From positions 112,308 to 176,307 of the forward strand of contig PLWQ01000036.1 of assembly GCA_003165595.1 (NCBI GenBank): a stretch of 64,000 nt of DNA, written 5' to 3'. The first letter of the stretch is position 1; each line of letters starts with the position of its first letter. This document shows positions 1 to 9,155 of this stretch, in pieces. The notes below the pieces were generated by a model. The model ran no database searches and was not told the DNA's origin. It was given only the letters and a program-made list of their open reading frames with translations. This DNA comes from Fibrobacterota bacterium (GTDB lineage Bacteria > Fibrobacterota > Chitinivibrionia > Chitinivibrionales > FEN-1185). The translations under genes and the position numbers were made by a program.

Positions 1-1
1 T

Positions 2-568
2 GCGCGGGACATCCGAAGGACGCTTTCCGACCCGACCATTTTTCCCATGGGAATTTCGGCGGGGGGCGGGGCGGAGAACGGCCGGATAACCTTTGAAGGC
101 GTGGAAAACTGCACCGGCGTGTATTTCTTCCTGGCGGACGCAAAGTCCATCACCCAGGTTGCCGCCGCGCAACCGTACCCGATTGAAAAATCGGACAAGG
201 TGGTTTACAAGACGCTCTTCGTCACGCGCGACAAGGATTTTCTCAAACGGTATCCCAGGACCTTCGAACTCGCAGCGCCCTATCCGAACCCCGCGCGGCA
301 AATTGCAAATGTAAAGTACACACTTCCCTACCGGTTCGGGGCCAACGGTGAGTTTTCCCCGGCGCCCTACACGGTAAACCTCGCGCTCTACGATGCTTCG
401 GGCCGCACCGTGCGGCAGCTGGTGTATTCGTCGAAAAACCCGGGGCAGTACAGCGCCCTGTGGGACGGCAAGAACAACTCGGGGCTGTATGTATCGGCAG
501 GGATCTATTTCCTGCGGCTGGAGGCCGGCGAATTGTCCGGCACGAAACGGATCATTATTGTCAAGTAG
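2..568 (+). CDS. Secreted protein, C-terminal part with FlgD-like sorting domain (5' end outside window)
   Basis: The reading frame is open to the left edge, so only the last ~188 residues are seen; the first in-window ATG (47) is probably internal. The last ~90 residues form a FlgD-like Ig fold typical of por/type IX secretion C-terminal signals: an AAPYPNPAR segment, then YTVNLALYDASGRTV, a WDGKNNSG turn and a VSAGIYFLRLEAG strand ending in a short basic tail (KRIIIVK). In that family the domain directs export across the outer membrane and is often removed. The function of the main body cannot be told. A FecR-type surface protein follows on the same strand 92 bp downstream. Confidence 0.75.
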   Translation, partial: ARDIRRTLSDPTIFPMGISAGGGAENGRITFEGVENCTGVYFFLADAKSITQVAAAQPYPIEKSDKVVYKTLFVTRDKDFLKRYPRTFELAAPYPNPARQIANVKYTLPYRFGANGEFSPAPYTVNLALYDASGRTVRQLVYSSKNPGQYSALWDGKNNSGLYVSAGIYFLRLEAGELSGTKRIIIVK

Positions 569-660
569 TATACCCGCCGGCCGGTAGGCCCGCAATTTGT
601 GATGTCAGGCCGGCAGTGGTCATGATACAATGAAATGATCGCACGACTCAAGGGATTCCT

Positions 661-2991
661 ATGCGCATAACTTCACGAATATGGATGATCGCCGTTCTTG
701 TCTCCGTCTTCTCGGCAACGGCGCTATGTGCGGAGGATGCATCCCTCCAAATGAACGGAATCATCAAATCGATGGTGGGCAAGGTGGAGGTGAACTCCAA
801 CGGCGCGGCAAAGTGGCGGGCGGCGCACGCGGGCATGGTGGTGAAGATGGGCTGGGATCTGCGGACCTATATCGAATCGAGCGCCGAGATCGAACTCGAC
901 AACGGCACCGTGCTGCGGGTGGGCGAGAACAGCGTTGTCACACTGTCGAAGCTGTTGCTCGACAAGCGCGGCAACGTGGAAAACTCCGACATCAAGGTGG
1001 CTACGGGCAAGATGTGGGCCAATGTCAAGAAGTTGACAAATACGCAATCGACCTTCGAGTTTGAGACACCCACCGCGGTCGCGTCGATCCGGGGCACCAG
1101 GCTCGGCATCAGCGTAAACCAGGGCGGCACGGAGATAGACGTGTACGAAGGCCTCGTTCTGGTTCGGTCCAAGGGCGCGGGCAAGGATGTTGCGGTTTCC
1201 TCGCGCAACCGTGCCGTGATAACCCAAGGGACCCACGCGATCCGGCTCGTAAATTTCGCCGCGGACAAAGACACGATCCGGGGCCAGGCGCCCATGCACG
1301 ATCCGTTCAAGGACTCCACGGGCACAAAGAAGATTGACGCGCTGCTCGACACTACGAGGCTTGCCTCTTCCGCAGACACGTCCCTCCGGCTTGATGTTGC
1401 TTCTCCGGCGTCAGGCTCTTCGGTAAAGGAAACGCCGGTGCTGGTGAAAGGGAAGGCGAGCAGGGACGCGGTGCTCGACATCGGCGGCAAAGACATTGTG
1501 CTCGACCGCGACGGATCGTTCTCGTCACTGGTGGACCTGACGCTCGGCAGCAACATCATCGTGGTAACCGTGCGACGCGGCGCCGCGTGGAAAACCGCAA
1601 ACCTTGCCGTCGAATATCATCCGTCGCTCGCGCTCAACATTGCCAATATTGTTGACAACATGCAAATAACATCGTCCGACATGACACTAGACATCGAGGT
1701 ATCCGAAGGCGCGAAGTTCTCGGTAAACGGCGCGGAGGGGCAAACCAGAGTCTCACTATCTCCCGGGAGGAACGTGGTGACGGTGAAAGCGTGGGACCAG
1801 TGGAACACTGTGCTGGAAAAGTCGTTCGTGGTAAATTATGCCAAGTCCGCCGGTTTTACGCTTATCGTGACCACGCCCAAAGACCAGAGCGTCGTGCAAA
1901 CCCCCACGATTCCCGTGAGCGGCAGTACGGCGCCCGGAGCCAAGGTAACGGTCAACGGCACGCCCGTTTCGGTGAGCCCGGCCGGCTTCTTTACGTATAC
2001 GATTCCTCTTGCGGATGAGGCGCAGGATGTAACGGTGCATGTCGTGGCCGCGTTGGGGGATAATGATGCAACCGAAGACCGTACGGTAACCTACACCCCG
2101 CCCAGGCCGCCGCTGTTTCTCACTATTACCACGCCGGTTGACGGACAGGCCGTCCGGCAGAACGTGTTCCGGGTCCAGGGCAAAACCAGTCCGCGTGCCA
2201 AGGTGACGGTCAACGGCACGCAGGCGAACGTCTCGTCTACGGGCGTCATCACCTTCGACCAGCAGTTTACAGAACGCGATATCGGCGACTTCATATTCGA
2301 GATATCCGCCGCCGACGACACGTCGGAGATCACCAAGTCCTTTACCGTCAAGATAGACCCGTCGTCACCGCAAATCAATACAACGGCGCCCGTGCTTTCC
2401 ATCCCCCTGCTCGAAGGCATGCTGGTTACCAAAGTGCAGAGACTTCTTGTCAATGTAACCGACAAGACTCCCGAGGACCAGATAACGCTGGAGATCCGGA
2501 ACAACGGCGCCCACGAGGAAATGACGTTCAATCCCGGCGAGCAACAGTATTTCAATCTTGAGGAAGGTAAAAACACCTATTCAATAACGGCCTACGACAT
2601 GGCCAAGAATCCTTCACGTCAATATCAAGGCACCATCTATTACGTGCCGAGCGTGTTCTCAATTGACATAATAGAGCCCTCCGACAACTCGCTTTCCGTA
2701 GAAGATTTGCCGCCCATGCCCCCGCCCGGAGGCGGTGCCGGGAAATCGTACGCCGGGCCAAAAATGGACGTGCAGGTGGAAATCGACGACGGCGTCCATA
2801 CGATCCCGGAGGTGATCCGGGACGTGCGCCTCCTCTACGGCAGCAACGCGTCCCTCATGCTCGACCGGAAGAACTACCAATACTACCTGCAGGTGCCCAT
2901 TACCAGGGGCCTCACGCGGTACACGGTGGTGGTCACCGATATCGCCGGGAATGAAGAGGGGCGCAAGACGTTCGACATGAACGTCCGCTGA
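661..2991 (+). CDS. FecR-domain secreted protein with repeated Ig-like modules
   Basis: 776 aa. AAGGGA lies 5 nt before the ATG. Residues 1-24 are a signal peptide (hydrophobic core, then ALCAED). Residues ~40-175 are a FecR-like domain with the hallmark PTAVASIRGT (137-146), a fold used for sensing or binding at the envelope. After a linker come at least three Glucodextranase-B/Ig-like modules, two sharing a near-identical VTVNGT strand (around residues 430 and 520), and a C-terminal Ig-like module. There is no lipobox and no sorting domain, so it is probably periplasmic or surface-attached through the modules. FecR-plus-Ig architecture is common in spirochaetes and Fibrobacterota-like genomes. 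The ligand is unknown. Confidence 0.75.
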   Translation: MRITSRIWMIAVLVSVFSATALCAEDASLQMNGIIKSMVGKVEVNSNGAAKWRAAHAGMVVKMGWDLRTYIESSAEIELDNGTVLRVGENSVVTLSKLLLDKRGNVENSDIKVATGKMWANVKKLTNTQSTFEFETPTAVASIRGTRLGISVNQGGTEIDVYEGLVLVRSKGAGKDVAVSSRNRAVITQGTHAIRLVNFAADKDTIRGQAPMHDPFKDSTGTKKIDALLDTTRLASSADTSLRLDVASPASGSSVKETPVLVKGKASRDAVLDIGGKDIVLDRDGSFSSLVDLTLGSNIIVVTVRRGAAWKTANLAVEYHPSLALNIANIVDNMQITSSDMTLDIEVSEGAKFSVNGAEGQTRVSLSPGRNVVTVKAWDQWNTVLEKSFVVNYAKSAGFTLIVTTPKDQSVVQTPTIPVSGSTAPGAKVTVNGTPVSVSPAGFFTYTIPLADEAQDVTVHVVAALGDNDATEDRTVTYTPPRPPLFLTITTPVDGQAVRQNVFRVQGKTSPRAKVTVNGTQANVSSTGVITFDQQFTERDIGDFIFEISAADDTSEITKSFTVKIDPSSPQINTTAPVLSIPLLEGMLVTKVQRLLVNVTDKTPEDQITLEIRNNGAHEEMTFNPGEQQYFNLEEGKNTYSITAYDMAKNPSRQYQGTIYYVPSVFSIDIIEPSDNSLSVEDLPPMPPPGGGAGKSYAGPKMDVQVEIDDGVHTIPEVIRDVRLLYGSNASLMLDRKNYQYYLQVPITRGLTRYTVVVTDIAGNEEGRKTFDMNVR

Positions 2992-3098
2992 CTTCGACAG
3001 AAAAACGCTGAGGCGGGACACTATCCGCGATGCTATTGGCGCTCTTATTGAAAGAATCCCGGGTTATATACTATTTTGGTGTCAAAGGAACTCTGCTC

Positions 3099-3398
3099 AT
3101 GAACGGAGAAAGGAAGTCGCCGAAGAAGCACGAAACCGGCAAACCCGTATTCGGCAACGATGTCGACGACGTTCTCACGAAGAAAATCATGGGGCATTCC
3201 ACCGGCACGGGCGACGCTCCCGCGTTGTCAACTCGAAACTCCGGAAAAGAATCCGCTTCTTCGGCTTCCCCGCTGGCCTACAGGACGCCGGAGGAAAAAC
3301 GCGCAGCCAAACGGACGGGGTACGGCGTTGCCGCCCTCGTCTGCCTGGTTCTCCTGGGCGCAATAACCTACCTGTGGGCAAGATTCCGCAGCGAATAA
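3099..3398 (+). CDS. Small C-terminally anchored membrane protein, unknown function
   Basis: 99 aa from ATG 3099, chosen because AAAGGAA sits 8 nt upstream; an upstream ATG at 3030 has no ribosome site. The first ~70 residues are hydrophilic, rich in Lys, Ser and Gly and probably disordered. Residues ~74-94 form one transmembrane segment (GVAALVCLVLLGAITYLW) followed by a short basic tail, so it is likely a tail-anchored protein with its N-terminus in the cytoplasm. The downstream phosphoesterase begins 4 nt after the stop, suggesting co-transcription. No family recognised. Confidence 0.55.
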   Translation: MNGERKSPKKHETGKPVFGNDVDDVLTKKIMGHSTGTGDAPALSTRNSGKESASSASPLAYRTPEEKRAAKRTGYGVAALVCLVLLGAITYLWARFRSE

Positions 3399-3402
3399 CC
3401 CC

Positions 3403-4062
3403 GTGATCCTCCTCGCGCTCACCGACATCCATTCGAAAATCGCTCTGCTCAAATCAATTGCCGCCGATATCGAAGCCGCCGACGCGGTGCTGATTGCCGG
3501 CGATATCACGCATTTCGGCGGCAGCGGCGAGCTGGTAACCGTCCTTGACGAAGTGAAAAAGTACGGCCGGCCCGTGTATGGTGTGTGCGGAAACTGCGAC
3601 CGGCCGGAGGCGATCATTGCTCTTGCACAATCCGGGGCTGGCATCGATCGGAAAGCCGCGGTCGTTGGCGGCATGACAGTAGTCGGCATCGGCGGATCGC
3701 TGCCTGCGCCGGGAGGCACCCCCAACGAATTCAGCGAGGCCGATTACAAGCGTTTCTTGGGACTGGAGCCGTTTGCGTCGCTTGCGCCGGGTTCATTTAT
3801 CCTCGTCTCACATCAGCCGCCGGCGAACACCGCAGTCGACAAGGTATGGATCGGAACACACGTCGGCAGCAGCGAGATTCGCAGCTTCATCGAAACGAAG
3901 AAGCCGCTATTGTGCATAACCGGGCACATTCACGAGGCGCTCGGGCTTGACACAATAGGATATACGCGCATCGTTAACCCGGGGCCGCTAAAGAGCGGAA
4001 ACTACGCGATGATTGAGATCGAAGGGGCGAAGGTGAAGGGGATAGAATTGAAGAGGGGGTGA
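3403..4062 (+). CDS. Calcineurin-like metallophosphoesterase
   Basis: 219 aa from a GTG start. The five metal-binding blocks of the family are visible in order: LTDIHS (D8, H10), AGDIT, GNCD, SHQPP and GHIHE, giving a dinuclear metal centre for phosphoester hydrolysis. Length and compactness fit the YfcE/MJ0936-like stand-alone phosphodiesterases, which are cytoplasmic; the natural substrate is not predictable. It starts 4 nt after the small membrane protein gene. Its 3' end overlaps the convergent TAG glycosylase gene by 89 bp. Confidence 0.85.
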   Translation: MILLALTDIHSKIALLKSIAADIEAADAVLIAGDITHFGGSGELVTVLDEVKKYGRPVYGVCGNCDRPEAIIALAQSGAGIDRKAAVVGGMTVVGIGGSLPAPGGTPNEFSEADYKRFLGLEPFASLAPGSFILVSHQPPANTAVDKVWIGTHVGSSEIRSFIETKKPLLCITGHIHEALGLDTIGYTRIVNPGPLKSGNYAMIEIEGAKVKGIELKRG

Positions 4063-4639
4063 CCGGACACCGAAAACACCCCCTCACATGATCGTTCACC
4101 ATGCCCACAGCCTGCATATGTGAATAGCAAATGACCGATCCCGCAAAGGTGAACCCCCGCTTCCGGAGGTCCGCGCTCATCGCGTCCGAAATCGGCGACG
4201 TGCAGGGCACATCTTTCCAGGACGCGTACGGTTTCTCCGGAAGCACCGTTGCGTTGTCTGTAAACCGCCACATATAGCGGGAGAACGTACCGAATTCCTT
4301 CCGGATTTCCTCGAAGCGTTTTGCGTTGTTGATTGCAGACACGATCTTGAGCCGGTTACGGATGATGCCGGCGTCTCCCATGAGCCGCGAAACGTCGGCG
4401 CCTTTGTACGCCGCGATAACACGCCAGTCCCAATTGTCAAATGCAACGCGAAATAGCTCGCGCCGTTTGAGGATGGTTATCCAGCTCAGTCCCGCCTGGA
4501 AACCTTCGAGGATCAGGAATTCAAACAGCTTCTTGTCGCGGTGAACAGGCACGCCCCATTCGTTGTCGTGGTAGGCACGGTAGATAGGGTCGGTGCCGGC
4601 CCAGGGGCAGCGGACTATCGGGCGGATTGTCTTTGGCAT
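3974..4639 (-). CDS. tag: DNA-3-methyladenine glycosylase I
   Basis: 221 aa from the ATG giving MPKTIRPIVRCPW; the frame continues upstream but the extra residues look non-coding. TAG removes 3-methyladenine from alkylated DNA. Family marks: RCPW at the N-terminus, AYHDNEWG, the EGFQAGLSW helix-hairpin-helix start, and the C-terminal NDHVRGCFRC. The Cys, His, His and Cys of the TAG zinc snap are all present. It is ~30 residues longer than usual because a Ser/Pro/Arg-rich tail runs antisense into the 3' end of the phosphoesterase gene; the tail has no family support and may reflect a lost stop codon. Confidence 0.9.
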   Translation of the reverse strand: MPKTIRPIVRCPWAGTDPIYRAYHDNEWGVPVHRDKKLFEFLILEGFQAGLSWITILKRRELFRVAFDNWDWRVIAAYKGADVSRLMGDAGIIRNRLKIVSAINNAKRFEEIRKEFGTFSRYMWRFTDNATVLPEKPYASWKDVPCTSPISDAMSADLRKRGFTFAGSVICYSHMQAVGMVNDHVRGCFRCPVTPSSILSPSPSPLRSQSSRSFRSLAAPG

Positions 4640-4712
4640 GGTAACAAAATACGCCGGGGAGAAGATTCTGTCGAGGAGTTTTGACCACGAGGCGCAACCC
4701 CGGGGGCGACTC

Positions 4713-5522
4713 TCACGGCCGCAGCGCAAGCCTGCAATGGGCGGCCGTGGCCCGGTACACCGCGGTTGCATCGTCCCGGGAAAGCGTCACGGCCAGGCAA
4801 ATCCTGGGACACGGCAGCGAGTCGTGAGCAAGCGCCGCGGCAGCGTCGTGCGCCGTGTAGCCCGCTTTGCGCCCTTCAAACAAAATCCGTTGTAGAGCAT
4901 ACCGGATCGAAGGCAATTCAATTTGCCTTATATCAAGTTGCAGAGAGTTCCCAAAGTACATCACGCAATTCACGTCGCACTTTTCGAAAGGTGCCGGCAT
5001 GTCGGACGCGGCAGTGGCGGCAACGGTGTCTTTCGGCGCGCGCTTCACTTTAGACGGTATCTTTACAATCGTTGCAAACTCCATCTGCTTCACAAGCGGG
5101 CTCGATGTCAGGACAGATAGGCCTTGGCTGCGGCGCAGGGCTTCCACTGTGGAGCAGGTCCGGAATCCGAGCAAGGGACATTGTCGAACCGTGCAGCCAC
5201 GTATGACTAGGCACAAACGCCCTGCGGGGGCGTCGAGCACCATGTCCACCGAATCGTCGCCTGCCATGGCGCAAACGGATTGCAGAAACGACGCTTCAAG
5301 CCGCTTTGATGCCAGTGTGTCAAGTACCGGTGAACCCGTTGTAGCGGCCGGCCTCACAAGCGTGCCTGGCAAGGCAGGCGAATACCGAAACGCAAAGGCC
5401 GGAATCGCCACGCAGAAGACAAACGTCACCAGCGGAAATACGGCGCAGCAGACCAGAAACGCCGCGAGAAGCGGACGATCCTTTTGCAAAACCATCAGTT
5501 CGCTCCGGACCCGACTTATCAT
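4713..5522 (-). CDS. Single-pass membrane protein, third gene of the L,D-transpeptidase operon
   Basis: 269 aa. The start (MISRVRSELM) overlaps the stop of the preceding L,D-transpeptidase as TGATG, so translation is coupled. Residues ~15-45 form one transmembrane segment with several Cys; the rest is probably periplasmic and holds about ten further Cys, consistent with disulfides. No catalytic motif or known family was recognised. Position as last gene after two L,D-transpeptidases suggests a role in peptidoglycan remodelling or as their partner, but this is inference from context only. Confidence 0.65.
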   Translation of the reverse strand: MISRVRSELMVLQKDRPLLAAFLVCCAVFPLVTFVFCVAIPAFAFRYSPALPGTLVRPAATTGSPVLDTLASKRLEASFLQSVCAMAGDDSVDMVLDAPAGRLCLVIRGCTVRQCPLLGFRTCSTVEALRRSQGLSVLTSSPLVKQMEFATIVKIPSKVKRAPKDTVAATAASDMPAPFEKCDVNCVMYFGNSLQLDIRQIELPSIRYALQRILFEGRKAGYTAHDAAAALAHDSLPCPRICLAVTLSRDDATAVYRATAAHCRLALRP

Positions 5523-6274
5523 CAATACATGTACACTTTCGATCCCACGTGCATGTTTGCATATACGGCCTTCAAATCTTCGTCGCCGAGCCGGACGCAG
5601 CCGTGCGTAACGGGCAGCCCCAGAAACCGCTGATATATGGTGCCGTGAATCATATATCCGTGTCCAAGCATAAGCGCGTAATCTCCGAGAACGCCGGGCT
5701 CGAAACGCTCTTCTGCATTGGCGGGAGGAACCGGCTTGCCGTCTTCGACAAACGCCCAGTCCGGCATTCGCCACACCGGAGATTCTATCTTGGTAAGGAC
5801 GGTGAACATGCCTCGCGGGGTCTCAAAGATCCAAGAGCGCTTGTCGTTTGCCTTGAGGAGAACGTAACTTCCGCTTGAACACTTGCCCCTCCGAAGATCG
5901 GCTTGACCGTTTGTGAGATCGAATTGATTGTCGATGGTGTTGACAATAAGATAAGGATCGTCGCTCCTGCCGCCGGAAATGCTCGCGGCGAGCTTGGCGA
6001 TTGTCCTGTTGAGCGTTGCGCGTTCCCTTCGCAGGTCCGCGGCCGTCGTCATCCGGACGGCTGGGGGTGCACACACAAGCCGGGTGAGGATAATGAAGTC
6101 TTGAAGCGCCGGGGCGAGAGCAAGGATCGCGGCGGAAAGAACCAATCCCGCCAGGGCGCCAAGCGCCGGGAAAAGGATCGTGCGCAGCGTGTCGACACGG
6201 CTATGTTCACCAACTGAACCCTGCGGTACCTGTTGCGCCTGATTTACTGCCGCTGGCAAGGGGGGGGCGTTCAT
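5522..6274 (-). CDS. L,D-transpeptidase (YkuD fold), membrane-anchored
   Basis: 250 aa. The ATG (MNAPPLPAAV) overlaps the stop of the upstream gene as ATGA. A transmembrane anchor at ~35-55 is followed by a YkuD domain at ~110-250. The catalytic signature is clear: HGTIYQRFLG, then VTHGCVRLGDEDL, giving the His and the Ser/Thr-His-Gly-Cys nucleophile used to form 3-3 peptidoglycan cross-links or to attach proteins. It acts in the periplasm. It differs from the neighbouring transpeptidase, which has the SGGRG/NGC variant, so the operon holds two distinct subfamilies. Confidence 0.88.
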   Translation of the reverse strand: MNAPPLPAAVNQAQQVPQGSVGEHSRVDTLRTILFPALGALAGLVLSAAILALAPALQDFIILTRLVCAPPAVRMTTAADLRRERATLNRTIAKLAASISGGRSDDPYLIVNTIDNQFDLTNGQADLRRGKCSSGSYVLLKANDKRSWIFETPRGMFTVLTKIESPVWRMPDWAFVEDGKPVPPANAEERFEPGVLGDYALMLGHGYMIHGTIYQRFLGLPVTHGCVRLGDEDLKAVYANMHVGSKVYMY

Positions 6275-7383
6275 TTGATGTCCGTTCTTGTTGTGTGTGC
6301 AAACGCATTCCCCGTATCGACGGAGCCGACGATGGCCATGGGTGTACCGATTTCCGCGAGGTCGAACAAGCGTTTCATGTCGCCGTTGCAGAGCGCAATG
6401 CATCCGTTTGTCCAGTCCGCGCCCCTGCCGCCGCTGCCGTGAATTTCCACCAGATCCCCCAAAGATGCGCCGGGCGGCAGCAAGCCGGCACTTCGCAGAT
6501 TGCAAAAAGCGATCCGATCCTGCGAATTCGGGTAATTAAGGACGAGTGCCTTGTAATATTTTGATTGCCCCTGATTCTTCTTCCGGCAAATGGAGTATCG
6601 GCCTTCCGGCGTGGCTTTATCTCCACAATGGGTCTTCTGTCCCAACCACTGGGGCCCCAATTCTGCACGCGCGCAAAAAATGCATTTGCCGCAGCTGTAC
6701 ACGCGAAGCGAATGGGCGAGCTTGTCCACAACGATAGCGGTATTTCCGCTTTTGCCGGACCATGCAATGGTTTGCGCCACCCATTGTCGCCACTGTGCCG
6801 CCTTTTCCAGATAGTGAGAAAGTGTCTGAGCAACAGCGTCGTTTGCGTCGCGAATGATCTCGTGTGCACGATTTATTCTGGCATAGGCGTCTTGTGTTCT
6901 GCCTGATGCCAGCGCAGCCTTGCCTTCGGCGAGCGCGATCGCAGCCCGGGCGAAGTGCACGCGTGCGGTATCGGCCAGAGGGAGATTCCGGTATCGTGCG
7001 GCGTAGTCTGCAAGGCATTGCTCGGTTTCCGCGACAAGCGCCGGGACACGCCGCGCCATCGAATCCCTTGCCCCGACGGATTCGTGTTTCGCAATGCGCG
7101 CCAGCGAGTCGGTGCGTTGTGCAAGCAGTTTCAGGCTGTCGAAATTGCGTGCAAGGAAGAAAGCGGAATTTTGCAACGCCCATGCGCGCAGCAAGTGCTC
7201 GAAGCAGGAGTCCGCCTGAAGGTAAGGACCAGGGGCGAAAATAGCGGAACCGCTGTTGCGTGCGTCAATGAGCGACTGCTGGCAGCGCTTTATGGACGCC
7301 ATTGGCGGACGCGGGGCAACAGCAAGGCAAAGCATCGCCGCTGCCGGCGCACAGGCAAGAGCAAAGATCCTTGCTGTTTTCAT
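6271..7383 (-). CDS. Secreted L,D-transpeptidase with helical N-terminal domain (YafK-like)
   Basis: 370 aa. Residues 1-22 are a signal peptide. Residues ~30-210 are helical, Ala/Arg-rich and look like a coiled-coil or TPR-like spacer. Residues ~215-365 are a YkuD catalytic domain with the YafK/ErfK-type active site: VEIHGSGGRG then WTNGCIALCNGDM (catalytic Cys in NGC). KATPEGRYSI is the usual substrate-loop block. First gene of the three-gene operon; the others follow with 4-bp and 1-bp overlaps. The gene before it on this strand ends in a strong terminator only ~22 bp upstream, so the operon promoter must overlap that terminator or rely on read-through. Confidence 0.85.
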   Translation of the reverse strand: MKTARIFALACAPAAAMLCLAVAPRPPMASIKRCQQSLIDARNSGSAIFAPGPYLQADSCFEHLLRAWALQNSAFFLARNFDSLKLLAQRTDSLARIAKHESVGARDSMARRVPALVAETEQCLADYAARYRNLPLADTARVHFARAAIALAEGKAALASGRTQDAYARINRAHEIIRDANDAVAQTLSHYLEKAAQWRQWVAQTIAWSGKSGNTAIVVDKLAHSLRVYSCGKCIFCARAELGPQWLGQKTHCGDKATPEGRYSICRKKNQGQSKYYKALVLNYPNSQDRIAFCNLRSAGLLPPGASLGDLVEIHGSGGRGADWTNGCIALCNGDMKRLFDLAEIGTPMAIVGSVDTGNAFAHTTRTDIK

Positions 7384-7405
7384 GGTGGTTTCCCCAAAGC
7401 ATGGA

Positions 7406-7452
7406 CAAAAAAAAGAAAGCCGGCGCCCAGGCTGACCTCGGGCACCGGCTTT
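7406..7452 (-). terminator. Rho-independent terminator of the lipoprotein gene
   Basis: On the minus strand AAAGCCGG...CCGGCTTT (arms 7445-7452 and 7416-7423, with inner GCCC/GGGC pairs) is followed by CTTTTTTTTG. It lies 18 bp past the stop of the 7470-8090 gene and just upstream of the L,D-transpeptidase operon. Confidence 0.85.
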
Positions 7453-7469
7453 GCGAAATGCCGAATCGG

Positions 7470-8090
7470 CTACTTCTTTTTCTTTCCGACAGGTTTGGCC
7501 GTTTTCGCAATTGCCGTGTTCAGCTCATTTTTGAGCGAGTCGAGTTTGGCGATCCCCGCATTCACCTTGTCGCGCGCTCCAATAAAATCACCGCTCGCCT
7601 TGAGCGTCTTTGCATCGTTGATCGCGGCTTCGGTGGTCGATACTTCACTCTCCATGGCATTCAGAGCCGACTTCCCTTCCTTGCCTTTGGGCGCTCTTTT
7701 GAGCAGGTCCTTCGTTTCGGAAAGCATTGCCTGAGACTGTGTGAAGAGAGAGTCGAGTTCTGCTCCAACCTTGGCTTTTTCCGCCGCTGCCTTTGCCTTT
7801 GCATCGAGTGCAAGAGCATTGGCAGAGGCAATAAGCGCCTTGGCATGGTCATAATTGATGCCGAAGATTCCCGAGGATTTCTGCTTCTCGATTTCCACGT
7901 TTGCGGCTTTCAGCGAATCCGAAGCCGCCAAATACACCTGCGCCACATAGATGTCGGCTTGCGCGGCTTTGGCCGAATCGAGCGCTGCTTTGGCTGAACT
8001 AAGCTCGGTTTGCGGTGCTTTTGCGCAGCCGGTTATGAGCGCGGCGGCGACGGCGGCGGTACACAGCGAGAGAAACGAACGATACGACAT
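7470..8090 (-). CDS. DUF4398-like envelope lipoprotein, coiled coil
   Basis: 206 aa from the ATG preceded by AGGAGG at 7 nt; an in-frame upstream ATG lacks this site. The N-terminus is a lipoprotein signal with lipobox LITGC. The mature part is Ala/Lys/Asp-rich: a DUF4398-like stretch (SAKAALDSAKAAQADIYVAQ, then YLAASDSLKAA) and heptad-like helices to the C-terminal GKKKK. Such proteins sit in the periplasm on the outer or inner membrane and often accompany cell-wall enzymes; the L,D-transpeptidase operon lies directly downstream beyond a terminator. Exact role unknown. Confidence 0.75.
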   Translation of the reverse strand: MSYRSFLSLCTAAVAAALITGCAKAPQTELSSAKAALDSAKAAQADIYVAQVYLAASDSLKAANVEIEKQKSSGIFGINYDHAKALIASANALALDAKAKAAAEKAKVGAELDSLFTQSQAMLSETKDLLKRAPKGKEGKSALNAMESEVSTTEAAINDAKTLKASGDFIGARDKVNAGIAKLDSLKNELNTAIAKTAKPVGKKKK

Positions 8091-8186
8091 ACGAAGGCCT
8101 CCTGTTGATGTGAGTGGATGAAAAGACATATTGCCTAAAATCAATCTATAACGGTTTACACAATCCGGGTTCTGGTGCGCGGCGGT

Positions 8187-9131
8187 TCAAGCTGCGGCAG
8201 TCGATCTGCGGCTCCCGGCCGGGAATTCCTCCTTCCCGAAAAAAACGGGTTGCGCGCCCACGGAAAAACCGCGCAAGATGTCCGTTGCGGGAGACAGGTG
8301 TTCCCGCGAGGCCGGAGCCGGCGCGCAGTCCGCAAGTATCGCTTTATCTCCAAGGCGGGCGGCGAGGAACCGAAGGTCCGGCGCCGAAGGCCGTGGCGCG
8401 CCTCCCTGCAAGCGGCGGTTTGCTCCGCTTTGCAAAAAGATCTTGTCTGCCCGTATCTTTCTGAGCCTTTGTGCCAGCTTCCCGCAGTGATCGTCGGAAC
8501 TGTTGATGTTGGTTGTCAATGTAACATGAATCCAGAATCTCCCTTTAAAAAGGCGGCTGAACTCCGCGACGCCGGTACAGAAACGGCCAAACGGCACCAG
8601 GGCGCTGGGTCGGTTCATGGTTTGAAAGGTGGCCTTATCGGCGGCGTCGAACGAGGCGAGCACTACATCCGCGCCTTGGAGATCGTGCTGGACATCGTGT
8701 CGCCACAAGAGCCCCCCGGAAGTGTGAACGGCGACCGGGATATTTGTCAAGCTCTTGGCGAGGTTGATTAGCGCCGGAAGGCTTTTGTTAAGGGTAGGGT
8801 CGCCGGTTCCGCCGAAAACAATAAAATCGGGAGCGGGACTTTTCCTCGACAGGCCGGCGATCTCCGGTCTTAGGCTGTCGAGGGACACGCAATCGTCAAA
8901 GCGGTCGATGCTCAGCCGAGTCGTTTTTCCATGGGGGCAGTACACGCAGTCAAAAGGACATGCCTTGCAGGTTGTCGCGGCTATTTCCATGGCGCAGCCG
9001 AAGAAGGGAGAACGAACCAGCCGGCCTGCGGGCCGGTGCGGGGCGATACGGGGCACGGCGGCGTCCTTGCCTGTGTAGGCGAGAAAAATTCGGTGAACCA
9101 GGTTCTCTATGACAGCCATAGGTTGCTCCAT
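8187..9131 (-). CDS. Radical SAM protein (uncharacterised, MoaA-like core)
   Basis: 314 aa. The [4Fe-4S]-SAM motif CPFDCVYC (CxxxCxxC) is near residue 58, preceded by an extra Cys in TTCKAC; FGGTGDPTLN matches the GGE-like SAM-binding strand. There is no SPASM or B12 domain. The C-terminal ~50 residues look like a winged-helix or loose tail. The start ATG lies 24 bp after the stop of the nitroreductase gene on the same strand, so both are probably transcribed from the sigma-54 promoter at ~9.73 kb. The family resembles archaeal/anaerobic radical SAM proteins of unknown substrate. Confidence 0.8.
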   Translation of the reverse strand: MEQPMAVIENLVHRIFLAYTGKDAAVPRIAPHRPAGRLVRSPFFGCAMEIAATTCKACPFDCVYCPHGKTTRLSIDRFDDCVSLDSLRPEIAGLSRKSPAPDFIVFGGTGDPTLNKSLPALINLAKSLTNIPVAVHTSGGLLWRHDVQHDLQGADVVLASFDAADKATFQTMNRPSALVPFGRFCTGVAEFSRLFKGRFWIHVTLTTNINSSDDHCGKLAQRLRKIRADKIFLQSGANRRLQGGAPRPSAPDLRFLAARLGDKAILADCAPAPASREHLSPATDILRGFSVGAQPVFFGKEEFPAGSRRSTAAA

Positions 9132-9155
9132 TCTGTACGATACGTCAAGGGCTGG

